This document shows positions 23,729 through 36,148 of a DNA stretch of 64,000 bases, in pieces. The position numbers and the translations under genes are program-made. This DNA comes from Bryum argenteum (Eukaryota; Streptophyta; Bryopsida; Bryales; Bryaceae). Numbering within the stretch: the first letter of the stretch is position 1; the number at the start of each line of letters is the position of its first letter. Below the pieces are notes generated by a model, which was given only the letters and a program-made list of their open reading frames with translations, had not been told where the DNA came from and made no database searches. The stretch is taken from positions 5,925,845 to 5,989,844 of the forward strand of contig CM073326.1 of assembly GCA_037043015.1 (NCBI GenBank), written 5' to 3'.

Positions 23729-24345
23729 ATGTCCTTCAGAAGCTGTGGCATCTGCAGCGATGTCATTTCTGAACCTGGTTACAATAACAACGCATGTGCT
23801 GATTTTCGCATGTGTAAGAGTTGCAAGGAGGTGCAGCAATCAGCCCAACCATCAGAACATTCTTTGAAAGCGATTGAGGCGAATCCTGTTGCCTCACGAT
23901 GAAAGCACAAATGAGGACTGGGGGTATCGGATGCGTGCTTTAGGGTGGTGTGATAGCTTCCCTGCTTCGGGTGATTCCCTCCTTCTACAAATGCTAGAGT
24001 TTTTGTGAAGCAACGACCGTTGGAATCAAACCCAAATTACGATACTGACTACATCGTGGACGTGGGCGTTGACGTGGACATCGTGGACGTGGCATAGTAA
24101 GTTCTATTGGTTCACTGCTCGTGCATCAGAGGATGCACTGTGTTGTCTCTGCAGCAAATCAAAGGCGGTGGAGGGGTGGATATGAAACATCATCACTCGA
24201 CGGTGATTGCTGCTTCGCAATATCACTCGAGCGGAGGGAGAAGAGGCATGTCCACTTACAATGGTCTCTCAAAAACCCTTCTTGTGAGACCGTCTTCATG
24301 GTACGGATATCTATGTACTCCGGCAGTAAGGACGCTGTGCGAGCA
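23729..24345 (+). pseudogene. C-terminal module 2 behind copy B (truncated), with best-preserved Cys-rich segment
   Basis: A 57-aa frame at 23729-23902 starts MSFRSCGICSDVISEPGY and continues through NNACADFRMCKSCKEVQQ to ..LKAIEANPVASR. Cysteines at residues 6, 9, 19, 25 and 28 follow the ZZ-finger order C-x2-C ... C-x5-C-x2-C, but the fourth position of a ZZ finger is Asn here. Next come the Asp-Val repeat block (about 24010-24095) and the RRWRGGYETSSLDGDCCFA block (about 24120-24330). The CACTA element begins 16 bases later. The link to the receptor gene is by position and by homology of the modules only. Confidence 0.5.
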
Positions 24346-24360
24346 TGTTGTACCAACTTA

Positions 24361-24475
24361 CACTACAAGGATTTGGCCCCCATAACAACGTTTGAGGAAC
24401 AACGTTTGAACAACGTTTGGCATTCTCAAGTGCTTTTGAGTACTTGGTGAACAAACCCTCATAATTACAACGTTT
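24361..24475. repeat. CACTA left end with subterminal ACAACGTT repeats
   Basis: After the CACTAC end, ACAACGTTTG recurs about four times within 110 bases (near 24383, 24399, 24411 and 24466). Short repeats of this kind are where the TnpA-type protein binds in En/Spm. The same core in both orientations recurs at the right end. Confidence 0.7.
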
Positions 24476-24779
24476 GTGAGAAACATGGTGTTCCCAAGGT
24501 TAGGCTTCTTGTTCCCCACGAGAGAACAAGGAGGGAACAAGGAGGGGTAAAAGAATTCTAACATTCAGACATTCTTGCGAATTCGTGTGCCTAGGTAATT
24601 TGGGTCGATGCGACTGTCGTGATGCGGCTCTCTCGATTCTGCGGTGGATCGGCCCGCTAGTTTGAAAATCGAAGAGCTTTACGATCGCTTGTCTTTTGCA
24701 GCGATTGTTTCTTTCTTTCTTCTTTTTTAATGAGTTTGATGTATTCTTGATTGAGATACAATACAATATTTGTAATCAC

Positions 24780-26520
24780 AATGTGGGGATCATATCATTT
24801 TGAAAAATAAAGTATATATATAATCTTTGCAAGGTCTTCTTTTGAAATTCAATTAAGAATCTCAAAATTAACAATTTTTTATTAAAGAAAGTTGTCACTA
24901 ATTTTGAATAGCATGTACTATGTGATGGAATAATTTCCAAATTTTTTATTCTACTTATTTTGGAAAATCATATTTAAGATCTCACTTTTTTGAACTAAGA
25001 ATGAAACTTGGTATGAACCAATTCTATGGATTTTCAAAAAATCACATGATCTTATTTTGGATATTCATAGTTACTGTGCAAATGATAGACAACTTCTTTG
25101 AGAACCAAGAGATTTTTGGATGAATGAAAAATGTCGCTAGCTACAGAAATGCAGCAATTGGAATTTATCTGGCGGCCACATTTTGGACAGACGCGCGCTT
25201 TTCAAAATTTGAGAGTTTGGTATTTTTCAAAAATAAATTCGCTTAAAATCACAAACTCATAAAGGCACCTATCCACCATTTAGTTTTTTCTAAAACCAAA
25301 TGTAAGTAATGTCATGCATGTTATACTATATTATTGTTTTTAGACATGCTTCTAAAAGATAATTTGCATGAAGATCAAAAAAGAGTATTCAGATCTCAAA
25401 TTTTGCATGGATGTACCCAACTTCATTACCTACATGGAAACAAATATTACCAAAATGTTTAGGTTCCACGGTTAGAGAGTTTAGGGGTTGAATGTGTGAC
25501 ATTATAGAGGTTGGATGTGATATTATAAAAAATCGAGTGATGATATTACAAAGATAAAACGTGTTCAGTGGACTTGGATACATTTTACTCACGATTGTGG
25601 CTCACGATGGTTGCCATGGTGGTCCAGTACATGGGCACATGATGGGAGGGTGATTACATGTAGGTGTGACATTGTAGGGGTTTTGGGGGTGGCATTATAT
25701 AGGACTGAGTGGTGAATTTGCAAAAGTTGGAGGTGAGATATTAGAAAGAAGGGGATGACATTTCAGAGGTTTTAGGGGTGATATTATAAAGGTTGAAGCC
25801 TTGAAGGGCTGATATTTCAGAGGTTCGTGAGGTAACATTCCAGATAAACGGATGGATATGTCTGGAAGACAGTGCTTCATTCATGTATGAGATATGAGAA
25901 GACTTATATAACAACTTTTTTTGTTCATCACATTTTTCAACCTCGTAATTATAAAACCTATACCTATAAACTTAATATTAATTATTTATGATAGAACTTG
26001 GATTTCTAACTTTTGGTTTAATTTTTAATTAACTTCAATCTAGCTTTGTTTTTAAAGTTATTTAAATAATTTACATTTTCACTTCATACTCAAAGCTAAT
26101 GCTCAAAAGATCTGTGAATAGTTGTATTAGTAACATTTTGCCAAGAAAAAAATTTAGTCGATTGTAAGCTTACATATACATTGATAACATTCTTTTTTCG
26201 ATCTTCATAAAATCATATTGAATTTATTTGTGATTTAACTACCTATTTAGAGTGTGCTCGATACACAATTCTCAAGCCTAAATGTTTCGGTGGTCGATTT
26301 AATCCATAATCTACACTCAAGTATGCCCTCTTTCTATGCATACAAGACCATCATATAATAGAATCCATTTGGGAGATTTTCAAATGCGTATAAGCCAAGG
26401 AGAGAACCCAAAGACCCTGTGAAAGCCAAAATTGATACTTTATGATAAAGTTGGCACACCAAATATGTATAGATAGAAATATATATAATTTATACATATA
26501 TATAAACAAATGCATCTGCT
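24780..26520. other. AT-rich CACTA interior left of the transposase, with repeat fragments
   Basis: There is no supported gene. Around 25240-25440 the sequence resembles the interior of the TTAA elements (TTTTGCATGGATGTACCC, CCTACATGG), so an old fragment is nested here. From about 25480 to 25860 a degenerate motif of the type GTGATATTATA-AGGTT recurs many times. The remainder, to the stop of the transposase, is AT-rich. Confidence 0.5.
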
Positions 26521-26528
26521 AATACTAA

Positions 26529-29500
26529 CTAATCCAAGTTCTCATTTTCGATGTCATCTTCTGCAAATTCCTCCTCTGAATCAACCTCAACATTAAGTTC
26601 ATCAACTGAAAGGAGATTTTCTGGTGCTATCAACTTCCTCAAATGAACTTCTTGATTCGATGGGGCTATCTCTTCTTCTTCCTCCTCCTCTTCTAGTATA
26701 TTTTCCTCTTCTGCTCTAGAATCCTCCTCCTCTATTTCCACTAATGATTCCACCTCTACCAAGTTATCTTCTACTGTATTTGTGGTCGGTGTTGTGCTTT
26801 CGATCTCACCTGAATACTTGTATGTCACTGGACGTGCACGAGGATGGGCTTCCAATACCAATCTCCATCCTAAGTTGATGGTATCATCAACATAAAACAC
26901 CTGGATGGCATCCTCTGGATACATAAATGGTTCAAATTCGACCTTATCCTGGTTAGGTATGAATTGGTTTCTAACTCTGGTAATGCCACACTCATCTACA
27001 ACCACTGTTGTACTAGGACTTCTTTGGCTGATGTTGTTGTTGTACCACTGGCCCATAAAAAGGGTTTGAGCGTATTGATCGTAAAAAAGTCGAATTATGT
27101 TGGTTAAAATTCCATAAAACTCTGTCTTTGTAGCCAAACCAATATCAAAATACCCAAGAATACCTGAGTCAGATGTTATTTTCTTCTGCACATCTCTGTC
27201 TGCAATTCGGAAATGCCTTCCTCCTTGTACTGCTGAGCCAAAAAAATGAGCCTTTCTTGATGGACCACTAACAAGGCACATAATAACTTCATCTATTGGG
27301 TCTCCATCCTCCAAAGCTTTGAATATAGTATATCGGATCCATTCTGTAAATGGAATAATATCATTTCCAGCTCTCAATCTTTCACTTTCATATGTAGCCC
27401 GCCAACCATCTAATTTAGGATGGTTCATAAGTACAAACCTATGGGCTTGTTCATATAAAACATTTGACAAGTTTTTCGATTGGAATGCTTTCGGTAAAAC
27501 TAGGCCTTTTACTCTGTCAAATGGAGGAGACCACAACAGTCTAGAAAATACGTCTTTCTTGGGTATATACTCAGTTAAATAAGACATAGCTTCATAAACT
27601 ATATGCCCCTCTGCCATTGAACTCTCTGGTTTCGCCCTATGCCGAACATATCCTTTCAGCTCCTTCAAATATCTCTCCACAAAATACATCCAACGGTAAT
27701 GTACCGGTCCCGCATACTCAATGTCATCTACTATGTGAACTATCAAGTGTACTTGGATGTCAAATATGCTAGGTGGAAAAAACATCTCTAAGTGGCATGC
27801 TAGCTCGGCTGCTTGAGTTCTCATCTCCTCCAAATCTGATAATTTGATCTCCTTAGAACACACCCATTTGAAAAACTGTGCAAGTCTGTAAATAGTCTCT
27901 CTAACATTTGCTGTTAAAGTTCCTCGTACGGCAATAGGTAAGAAATCATGGAGTAGGTTATGCCAATCATGGGTTTTCAAACCAACCACCTTCTTGTCAC
28001 TAAATTTAGAGTTAAAGCTTGCTCCATATCCTGTTGGAGTCTTAATTGTACGAATTACTTCTGCCACTTTCTCGAACTCTGCATTGCTCCACCTCCATGG
28101 TGCTTTCCGATATCTAAATTCTTGTTCTCCAGAAATTGGTTGAAGGTATTTCATTCGATTCTGAAACTGTAATTCTAGGCGTTGTTCAATAGAATCTGAC
28201 TTTGTACCCTTTGCATTGGACATGGTTTTAAAAACTGATGCACATATGTTTTTTTCCATGTGCATAATATCCAATAAATGAGGATTATCCAAGACCTGGT
28301 GCCATGCATGAAGTTAGTTCATTCTTCAATTTCATTTTTAATCACTAATACCTAGAATTAAACAACTTCTATATAACATGAGAATAAATAATTATTCTTT
28401 TTGTTTTAATCAAATTATTGTTTAGACGTTATATTCATATGTTCACCTACTATGAGATGAGATAAAACTTGCCTTAAAGTATGGAAGTTGGAAAAAGACT
28501 AATTGTTGCTTCATTCCAGATTTCTCCAATGGTATATTGCCTGCCTTCACTTCTTCCCATTGGTGCATCCAAAATTCCATACTTGGTTTAGAAGGGGGTA
28601 GCCTCTTTTCAACCACTTCGTTGAATAAATGAGCTTTTCTTGAGCTGCGCAACTCATGTCCGGCGGGCAAAAATCTTCGATACCCGGTATATAACATTTT
28701 GCTCAAAAATGATGATCTATGAGAATCCAATTCTGATGGTCCGCACCTTGGACATGCAAAATGCCCTTGAGTTTGTAAACCAGAACATACCCCATATCCT
28801 ATACATGAATGATTATAATATATGTTAGGGTAAAATAAAATAATTGATGGTAAAAACAAATAAATAAATAAAATAAAATAAATTAGTACACAATCGTGCA
28901 TTACAATTCATGCTTAATTTATTTTTAGGTTTAATAGTATGTTACACTACAAAAAAAAGTAAAATAATTCCATAGCCCTAATCATAATTTCTTTTATTCT
29001 ATATATTTTTGGAATAATTTTTTAAAGATACTAGTATCTCTCACAAGTGATTGAAAGACAACCAAATTCAACTGAGAATTATTTTATAATAGCTTAATGA
29101 ATATTAAAACATAATAGATTTTTATATATAACTACCCTAACATATGCATGCCCTATAAAATTAAGATGCCATAATATAGTGAAGACCAAAACTCACCTGG
29201 CCAATCGTGTATTGTCCAAAGTAATACTGCTTTCAATTTGAATACTTCTTGTGTTACATAATCAAACGCTTGAACTCCGTTCTCCCATAATTGAACCAAC
29301 TCTTGAATAAGAGGCTCAAGGAAGACTTGCATATCCTTGGGTTTATTAGGTCCTATAACATCAACAACACAACACATTTTTATTAGTATATTGAAACGTA
29401 ATTCAATAGAAATAAGCTTTTATAAGAAATACACTTTAGTTTAGTAAAAATTACATACCATGAATTATAGCACTCAATAAAATATGCTCTTTTTTGATAC

Positions 29501-31006
29501 TGAGCCATGGCGGCAAATTATAGTTCACAAGAACAACTGGCCATGTGGAGTGGCTTGTAGAATTGTTAGAATATGGATTCACACCATCCATAGATAAACC
29601 CAGCCGTACGTGACGTGGTTCAAGTTTTAGAAACTCAAATGTGTCATCCAGATTTTTCCACCCCTTTCCATCAGCAGGTCCCCTCATAATATCATCAAGA
29701 CTTCGGTTTTCATGATGCGCTCTCATCAATCTCGATAATGTTGGACTTCGATAATGTGCTAACAAACGAGGCGTTAAAGGAAAATAATGCATTTTCTTTC
29801 TCGGTACCTTTTTAGCTTCCGTATCTGGACGATATCGATATAAACCACAAAGAGGGCATTCTGTCAAAATACCTTTGGTGGGTCCATAATACAAGAATTG
29901 ATCACATGGACAACAATGAATGATAGTATATTCCAATCCCACTTCAGATAGAACTTTTCGTGCCTGTTGCCGGGCATTTGGCATGGTTGAATTTAAACTC
30001 CTTGGGATGATGGAATCTGCAGTCATCTTGAGTAGATCATCCAAACATACATTAGTCATCTTGTGTTTGACTTGCATATATAGAAATAGAAGAATGGTAG
30101 AAAGTCGACTCATAGGGGCTCCATCATATAGTGGAATAGATGCCTGTTGTTCCAAATAAGATTTCTCTGCAGATTTTGAAGAGCTTGGGGCTGACATATC
30201 AACATCAACCGCTGTTGGACTCATCCCCATATGTTGCACAAGCATTGCTTCTGAATTTAATTCATCCTCCCATTGCTCCGTATTTTGAGTACGACTCTCA
30301 AAATGTGGTTGATCAATACCTCGTTCAATAGATGATTCAATGCCTATTGGCTCAAGAGGAGGTGACAAGGCTTCAACATCAAGATTTGGCTGAGAATATG
30401 AAGCCATAGCCGCATCGTACAAGTCCTACAAGAAAAAATAATATACTATAAATGTTACACATCTCGTAAATAACAATTGCAAAGATGACCATTTATTAAG
30501 ATATCAATTAATCTATGACCATTGTTTAGGATTATTGTTACGAAAAATAAAAAGAACGTTGATTTCAACAATCACGTGAATAGAATATCATATTTTCAAA
30601 TGTAATAGCTCCGACAATTTTAAATCTTAGTTGATAATAGAAGAATATGTTATGGTCACTACAAAATAATTATAGAGCAAGTATTGAATGAACATACCTT
30701 ATATCTTCCTCCAACACCGTACTTTTGAATATGCTCATCTACCGTTTTTTTGTATCTCTTGCTTGGCTTATTTGATATTCTACACTTATTACACGGACAT
30801 ATAATAATAGTCCCAGTTCTCTTGGCTTTTGAAATACCGAGTTGTATATTTGGATTAGTGGTACCAGTAGTACTAACATGTTTTTTCTTATGTCTTCTTG
30901 TGTAAACAAGAGGTAAAAAACTTGCTTCTGCTTCATCCGGTTGTCTTTGAGTAATGTCCCTTTGTTCATAATCTTCCGGGTTCATCGATTTCCTTGGATT
31001 GGGCAT
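26529..31006 (-). CDS. CACTA transposase, TNP2/TnpD type, intact (1,174 aa predicted)
   Basis: This enzyme cuts the CACTA ends and rejoins them elsewhere, in the nucleus. Exons on the minus strand: 31006-30698, 30425-29459, 29352-29197, 28798-28473, 28295-26529; the phases agree throughout. The first intron follows an in-frame TATAAG, and the fourth intron uses a GC donor (GCAAGT). Domains in order: transposase-associated domain with CPCNKC (exon 1); TNP2 domain across exons 2-4, with CPLCGLYRYRPD, the LSMDGVNPY Asp, WPVVLVNYNLPPWL, DMQVFLEPLIQELVQLW and TIHDWPGYG; a DUF4218-like region (FFPPSIFDIQVHL, YLKELKGYVRH); a DUF4216-like region (VFYVDDTINLGWRLV); and an acidic Glu-rich tail. No stop or frameshift was seen. 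The start is the first ATG after a likely acceptor (TTTTGTAG). Domain names are from memory of the families. Confidence 0.93.
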
Positions 31007-33056
31007 TGTTGACCCTACAAAATAGATAAGACAATTAACGCATTTCATTAGGGAATATATATCATAAACACAAGAAATCTAATTCTAAAATTATGTAATA
31101 CCAATATAAATACTTAAGAAAAGAATGCTTTGACACAAATTTATTTGTCAACTGATTGGATTGGTTAGTTTCATATCATTATGATAATATCCTAGGTTAG
31201 CTTTAACCTGGTCAGTTTCATGTCATAATATAAGGATTGAGTTGAAGTAATTTATTCCAAATCCTAGAGGCTTGTATATGAAAACGAACAGGTGATCGGT
31301 GCAAACAAAGAAAAAAGTTTTTGGCGAAATGAAATGAACAATTTCATTGCAAAACCTGAAACACCTCGAAGACAACATGCACTACTACCGTGGCTGGAGG
31401 AGAGCAAAACACGTGTAAGTCGACCATACCCTTTGCTTGAAGCAAAGCCCGAGCAACTGTATTGGCTTACCTAAGATATTTTTTCATTTTTGCTCTAAAA
31501 CCGATACCCTCATGAAACTTTACATTGCAAGAAAACGAGTGCTGGTAAATAGTTTAAATTGTTGCGAGTGACTCACTGCTCAGTAACTAAACTGACTCAT
31601 TCGTTGGAAACCTGCGTGGTGGTTATCTTTTCCCCTGCCCAACTTTGGCTTCCAATATTCACTAGTTTTGCAGCCCAGAAGCGCAAAGGGAAGGAGATAA
31701 GGCCCAACTCGTAACCCTCAGCCCGTGTCATCATTACGGAATCGAGAACTCCCATTGGCCAAGAGCAGCACAGTTACTCGCAGTAACCTTGCGATCATGA
31801 TTGCTGGATGAAACGTCATGATTTCTAGATGAAAAATCGTGAGTTCTAGATGAAAAAAGAATTTAATCATGGATGTTGAGAGGAATCCATCCATTGGCTG
31901 AGGGTTACGTAAGGTAACGAGCGAGAAGAGGCTGGTTACCGGGAGAAAGATTCGTCGCTCCCGCCACTCATCTTTCTCCGGTAACCAGCCTCTTCTCGCT
32001 GGTTACCTAATACATTGACGCAGCAGCCGTTACGACCCAACTCACTCACGCGGCAGCCGTCTAGTCTCGTACGCCAAGCATCAAAGACATGTAACCTCAC
32101 CCGCGCGCACAATTACAGAAGAAGGAAAACCCAATCTCGCAAGCCAGCTCCAGCAACGTACTTCGAGAGAGGCACATTACCTTGTCAAGAAATCAAAATT
32201 TTCTGTCGTCGCAATTGTAAGACCCTAGCTACTCCTCCAGGTACGAAACGCTGATTGTCGTCCAATTTTACATATATAATGCATTTTCTAGTGTTGGGTA
32301 CTCGGTCCCTTTCTCAACACCCGGCTGCACAAGAGCAGAAATGTGTTAATATAGGGTCGAGATTAATTTCTACACTTATGATTTACTGTAACATTCGTAG
32401 AGATGATATTACAAGACTTCATAAAAGCATGAATTTTGTTACCAGCATGCGAAATGCAAGGAGAGAAAATGAAATCCGTAATTACTTCTGAATTTGGATA
32501 ATTTTGCGTCGTGTCAGTGGGAACCTTGATTTGTTGATTTGTAAGTGACGCATGGTGGTTCAAGTGAGCCTTCCGTTACTCTACGTACAGATTAAGCAAG
32601 TCTGATATTATATTATGTTAGAACGACGCAACAAAAGAAAAATTGTCACACTTAGCTATCACCTACCAGTGAGTAGACATGTAATTAAATTGTCTTGTAA
32701 TATCAACACATGACAATCAAATCAGGCTTGTCCTATCTTCTGCGCATGTGTACATTATTCTTGTAAGACTCTGTAAGCTTCGTTCATTATTGTTAAGCGG
32801 TACTTATTAGTAATGAGAACAAATTTAAAGATAGTGGACAAGCAAACTCTGGAAGCACCCTAACCTGCGCCCGGTGTCTTCTGCGATATGACTGGGCTAT
32901 TCCAGAGAGCCATCAAAGCTTGACTCCCCAGGCTGAGAAGAACGTTGAAAACGTAGGCAAGGTTTTTTTTTGGTGTTCCACTAGTTGAAGTTGCTCGTGG
33001 CTTTTAACTAAGGCAAGAGCTTATTGTGGGGGTACACTCTGGTCAACAGTACAATC
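31007..33056. promoter_or_regulatory. Divergent promoter region of the CACTA element
   Basis: This is 2.05 kb between the head-to-head transposase and second gene, with no convincing coding frame. It is more GC-rich than the rest of the element between about 31600 and 32250. It contains a strong palindrome (31912-32008) and repeated TCTAGATGAAAAAT-like words near 31800-31860. It presumably holds both promoters. Confidence 0.45.
31912..32008. repeat. Near-perfect palindrome in the CACTA promoter region
   Basis: Arms 31921-31950 and 31971-31999 pair over 29 bases with a single extra G on the left, around a 20-base loop. The pairing resumes outside with AGGTAAC (31912-31918) and GTTACCT (32002-32008). 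The arms contain two GGTTACC-type words each way. It may be a protein-binding site for both promoters or a small nested element. Confidence 0.75.
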
Positions 33057-34441
33057 ATGCAATGCCGGTCTTTCCCCTCCATTTGTTGTTCACCTCCATG
33101 TAAAGCTCATGTCAATGCCTTGAATGCAACAGGTGAGAAGAAAATGGAGAGAATACAAGAGGTTCAGGAGCACGTGGAGCAAGAAACATTCAACCACGAG
33201 GCCGATGTACTCATACGGGCGGAGGAGGTAGCAAAAAAGCAGTTGAAAGAAACAAGAAGGGCGCTTAGAGCATTCCAAAAAAGGAGGGCTACTGAGTGTG
33301 AAACTGAAGATGGGGAGTTGCAGCCAATTGTAAGCACAAGTCTACTGCCAGTGGAGTGCCCAACAACGTCTACTAAAAGTGCCAGTGGATCAAAAGAAGA
33401 TCATTTTCCACCTAAAAAGAATAAAAAGGTAACTCTTGAAGTTCCACTTTCAATTATGGATGTTGCATTGGTTCATCATGAACCAATGGAAGGAACTATG
33501 TCATGGCATGATTGGGATGAGGTAAAGGATATCCCCCCTTACACATGTGACACCTTAGGAATGCCTATTGGAGCTTATTGGAATCATATGAAAAATTATG
33601 CATTTGATAAAGCTTCAGTTACATTTCCTTGGCACTTGGATTGGAATAAACAAAATCCAAGAACTAAAGCTTGGTTTATGCGGAGGTTGAGGGTTGTTTA
33701 CAAAGATCCTTGGATAGACAGTATTGTTGCAAAACAAATAGGCAACAATATTAGAGAGAAGCGAAACCGACTAGTTAAAAAAATGAAAGAGGTCAAGAAG
33801 AAGAATTTGGTGGTGAGGCCATTTGGTTGTAGTCAAGAAGCATTTGATGTGATCTACAAAATGGCAACCAAAGAAGGCCCAAAAAAATCAAAAAGTGACA
33901 AGTGTAAGGCTGCTACAAAAGAGGTTTTAGAAGAACGTGGTTTCCACCATCGGTTTGGTGCAGGAGGAATACAAGGGGTTATCATGAAATTTGTAAGATT
34001 TATAATTCTTACTCTTTTATTACTTTGCATTTTGTATTTGTTGTTATTGCATAAGTTTTTAGTTTTTGTGGGGTTGTCGTTTTGGTGTTCTTATGGGTGA
34101 TAATTGTCAGTTATACGAAATGAGGACTAGATGTTTTTATAGGAGGCTGAATTCAATCGGCGTCCAATAGAAGAAGAGATACAATATGCAAGACGGAATG
34201 GGTGGATTGGATTGAAAACAATGATAAATGAAAAGTCAAGAGAACTTGATGACTCCGGTAAGCTCTCTAATTTTTATGGTATAAGGATTATAAATTGTGA
34301 TTTAAGAAAGCATAACAACTTCTTTTGATGTCCAACTTGTCACTATTTTTGCTTTTAGTGAGTAGACTTTCAATTTTTAATGCTGACATGGTTTATTTAA
34401 TAGGTAAAGGATATCCCCCTGTGGTTGTGACTGCAGTTTAA
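33057..34441 (+). CDS. Second gene of the CACTA element (TnpA-like position; family not recognised)
   Basis: Exons 33057-33992, 34143-34257 and 34404-34441 give 362 aa. The start could also be the ATG at 33144. The N-terminal half is basic and charged with a probable coiled coil (residues ~30-95, rich in E, K, R), followed by a Ser/Thr linker. The centre reads YTCDTLGMPIGAYWNHMKNY, TKAWFMRRLRVVYKDPW and KKMKEVKKKNLVVRPFG, and the end reads GWIGLKTMINEKSREL. Position opposite the transposase suggests the accessory DNA-binding protein of CACTA elements (TnpA, or a Transposase_24-like protein), but I see no diagnostic motif. The frame stops at TAA 34439-34441, beyond which the same frame continues open (AAAIIELHYSPTSHV) to a possible donor at 34492. 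The stop may be a recent C-to-T change. Confidence 0.6.
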
Positions 34442-34819
34442 GCGGCTGCCATTATTGAGCTGCATTACAGCCCTACCTCTCATGTATGCAGGTAAGAATC
34501 AGACAATTACTTTTAAGGGTCGCTGAACATTTACCATATTCATATGAATTGCATGCTTTTTGCATGAACATGAGAATTAAGTATAACACTTAGTTTGTTA
34601 AGCATTCAACATTGAGGCAGTGAATTGTCCAGTTTTGTCATGAGTTCAATCCACTCTAATTAGATAGTTGTAGGAGAGCAAAAGCCTCTCTCCCAATAAA
34701 TCAAACTCACTTTTGTTACCATCTCTAGACTTCTTGAAACAACTCTAAACTAAGTAACATGATTTTAAAATATCATTTTCGAATCCATGATTCTTGATTC
34801 TCAGGTTGGATACCTTTAC

Positions 34820-34987
34820 CATTTTAAAACTCCAACTACTGTGCAATATATTCAGCATAATGATGATTCCACTTGCTCTAGTTTTCTACTAATTTTCCCC
34901 ATGCACAAAAATTGCTTGCACCGGCAACATTCCTGTAGATTTTCTGTGCTGAAAATTGCGCCATTATAGGACACCTTACCATAATGA
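34820..34987 (-). mobile_element. Fragment of the 319-bp GGTA-ended MITE inside the CACTA element
   Basis: The reverse complement of this stretch (from GGTAAGGTGTCCTATAAT) closely matches the first 150 bases of the element at 44139-44457. It lies in an apparent intron of the second CACTA gene. Its other end is not clear. Confidence 0.6.
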
Positions 34988-35100
34988 TCACCATACCAGA
35001 ATGGCTATGGCGTGTGACAGTGGTTGATTTAGAGAACAGTAATTGCGCTTAACTATACACATAATCTTCTTTTTAGTATACGCATAATCTTCTTTTCAGT

Positions 35101-36148
35101 TGCTATGATCTTTTCCTGTGGATGTGAATGAAGAGTGGGACATGCATGGCAGGAAGTGCACGGGAGCTTTTCCGCGTGTGTGCAAGGATGCATTCAACCC
35201 CATGCTCTTTGCTCCAGGCGAGCTTTGTAGTGCGCCCGTGATGCAGAATAAGAAATTTGAAGTTTTGAAAGACGGCCCAAAGAACGTGACCGATCACACA
35301 GGTACTACCAATTTATTCGTCCGGAAGATATGAGCTTTCGGAAGCTACGCGCCCAAGTCAAGGAGAAGGTAAGCCTTGTTTCTTTTTCTTAGAAACATTT
35401 AAACGTGACGTCAGTAAAACGGTCGCCTTGGTTGGAACATCTCTGTTGAATGCTTCAAAGACTATATTGAATGCTTCAAAGACTATATGCTGAGCATTTA
35501 TTGTTACCTTAACAGGTCCGGCAGCTTCAGACGTCGGAGGTCCCCGCACTCAAGAGTTGGAACTGAAATTTAAGGTACTGAACATTGTGATTAATTTACA
35601 TTCTTGATAGCCTTCTACCTTGTTTTAAATAAGTTCCAAAAACGTTCTGGTGTACTCAAACAACTATCTAAATGTTACTCAATTTGTGGGAAATGATAGT
35701 ATTATAGTAGTTGCTTATATTCTTCATTTGCAAAGAAAAGTTCAAAAGAAAGCTCACTAAACCCTAACTCTGAACTGACTAATCGAGCTTTTGTTTGCTG
35801 TCAGTTGGTTGACAAGCACCATTTTCCTCGCTCTTTCTGGTTTCATGTGAAGAAACACGCTTCCCAGAAGCAACGGCAACAACAACCAAAAGCTACACCA
35901 TCAAAGACTAAGAATGTCAAGCCAAAGAATGCTCCCGATTCCGTTTTGCTTTTCAACGTCGTCCGGTGCCGTGGGACAGTGGGCGAGATGATATTCCAGC
36001 CATGGTAGCAGCAATGCAAGACAGGGGGTGTCAATTCCTGTCAAAAAAACGAGTGACAGATCTCGTGTTGGATGAAGCTGCAGGCCCAATCTCTGTAGTT
36101 TTATGTGGCCATGCCACAGAATCGTATATTTGCCAGATTAGTGAATGA
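35101..36148 (+). CDS. Further 3' exons of the CACTA second gene (frame uncertain)
   Basis: Coding-like blocks separated by GT-AG borders continue beyond 34441: about 35101-35300 (VNEEWDMHGRKCTGAF, FNPMLFAPGELCSAPV), about 35330-35368 before a GTAAGC donor, about 35517-35573 before GTACTG, and about 35806-36148. The last block is open in two frames: one reads LVDKHHFPRSFWFHVKKH and stops at 36008; the other reads RRPVPWDSGRDDIPAMVAAM and ends ..DLVLDEAAGPISV and a stop at 36148. A frameshift or an alternative acceptor would join them. Together with the TAA at 34439, this suggests either damage to this gene or alternative splicing. Confidence 0.4.

Noticed and set aside
7655-24350. LTR retrotransposon in the intergenic DNA, suggested by long direct repeats
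   Set aside because: The repeats are the tandem array units themselves. No gag or pol motif, primer-binding site or polypurine tract was found.
27319-27582. Plus-strand frames inside the transposase gene (also 27960-28172, 29920-30159)
   Set aside because: They are shadows of the intact minus-strand transposase exons and have no recognisable content.
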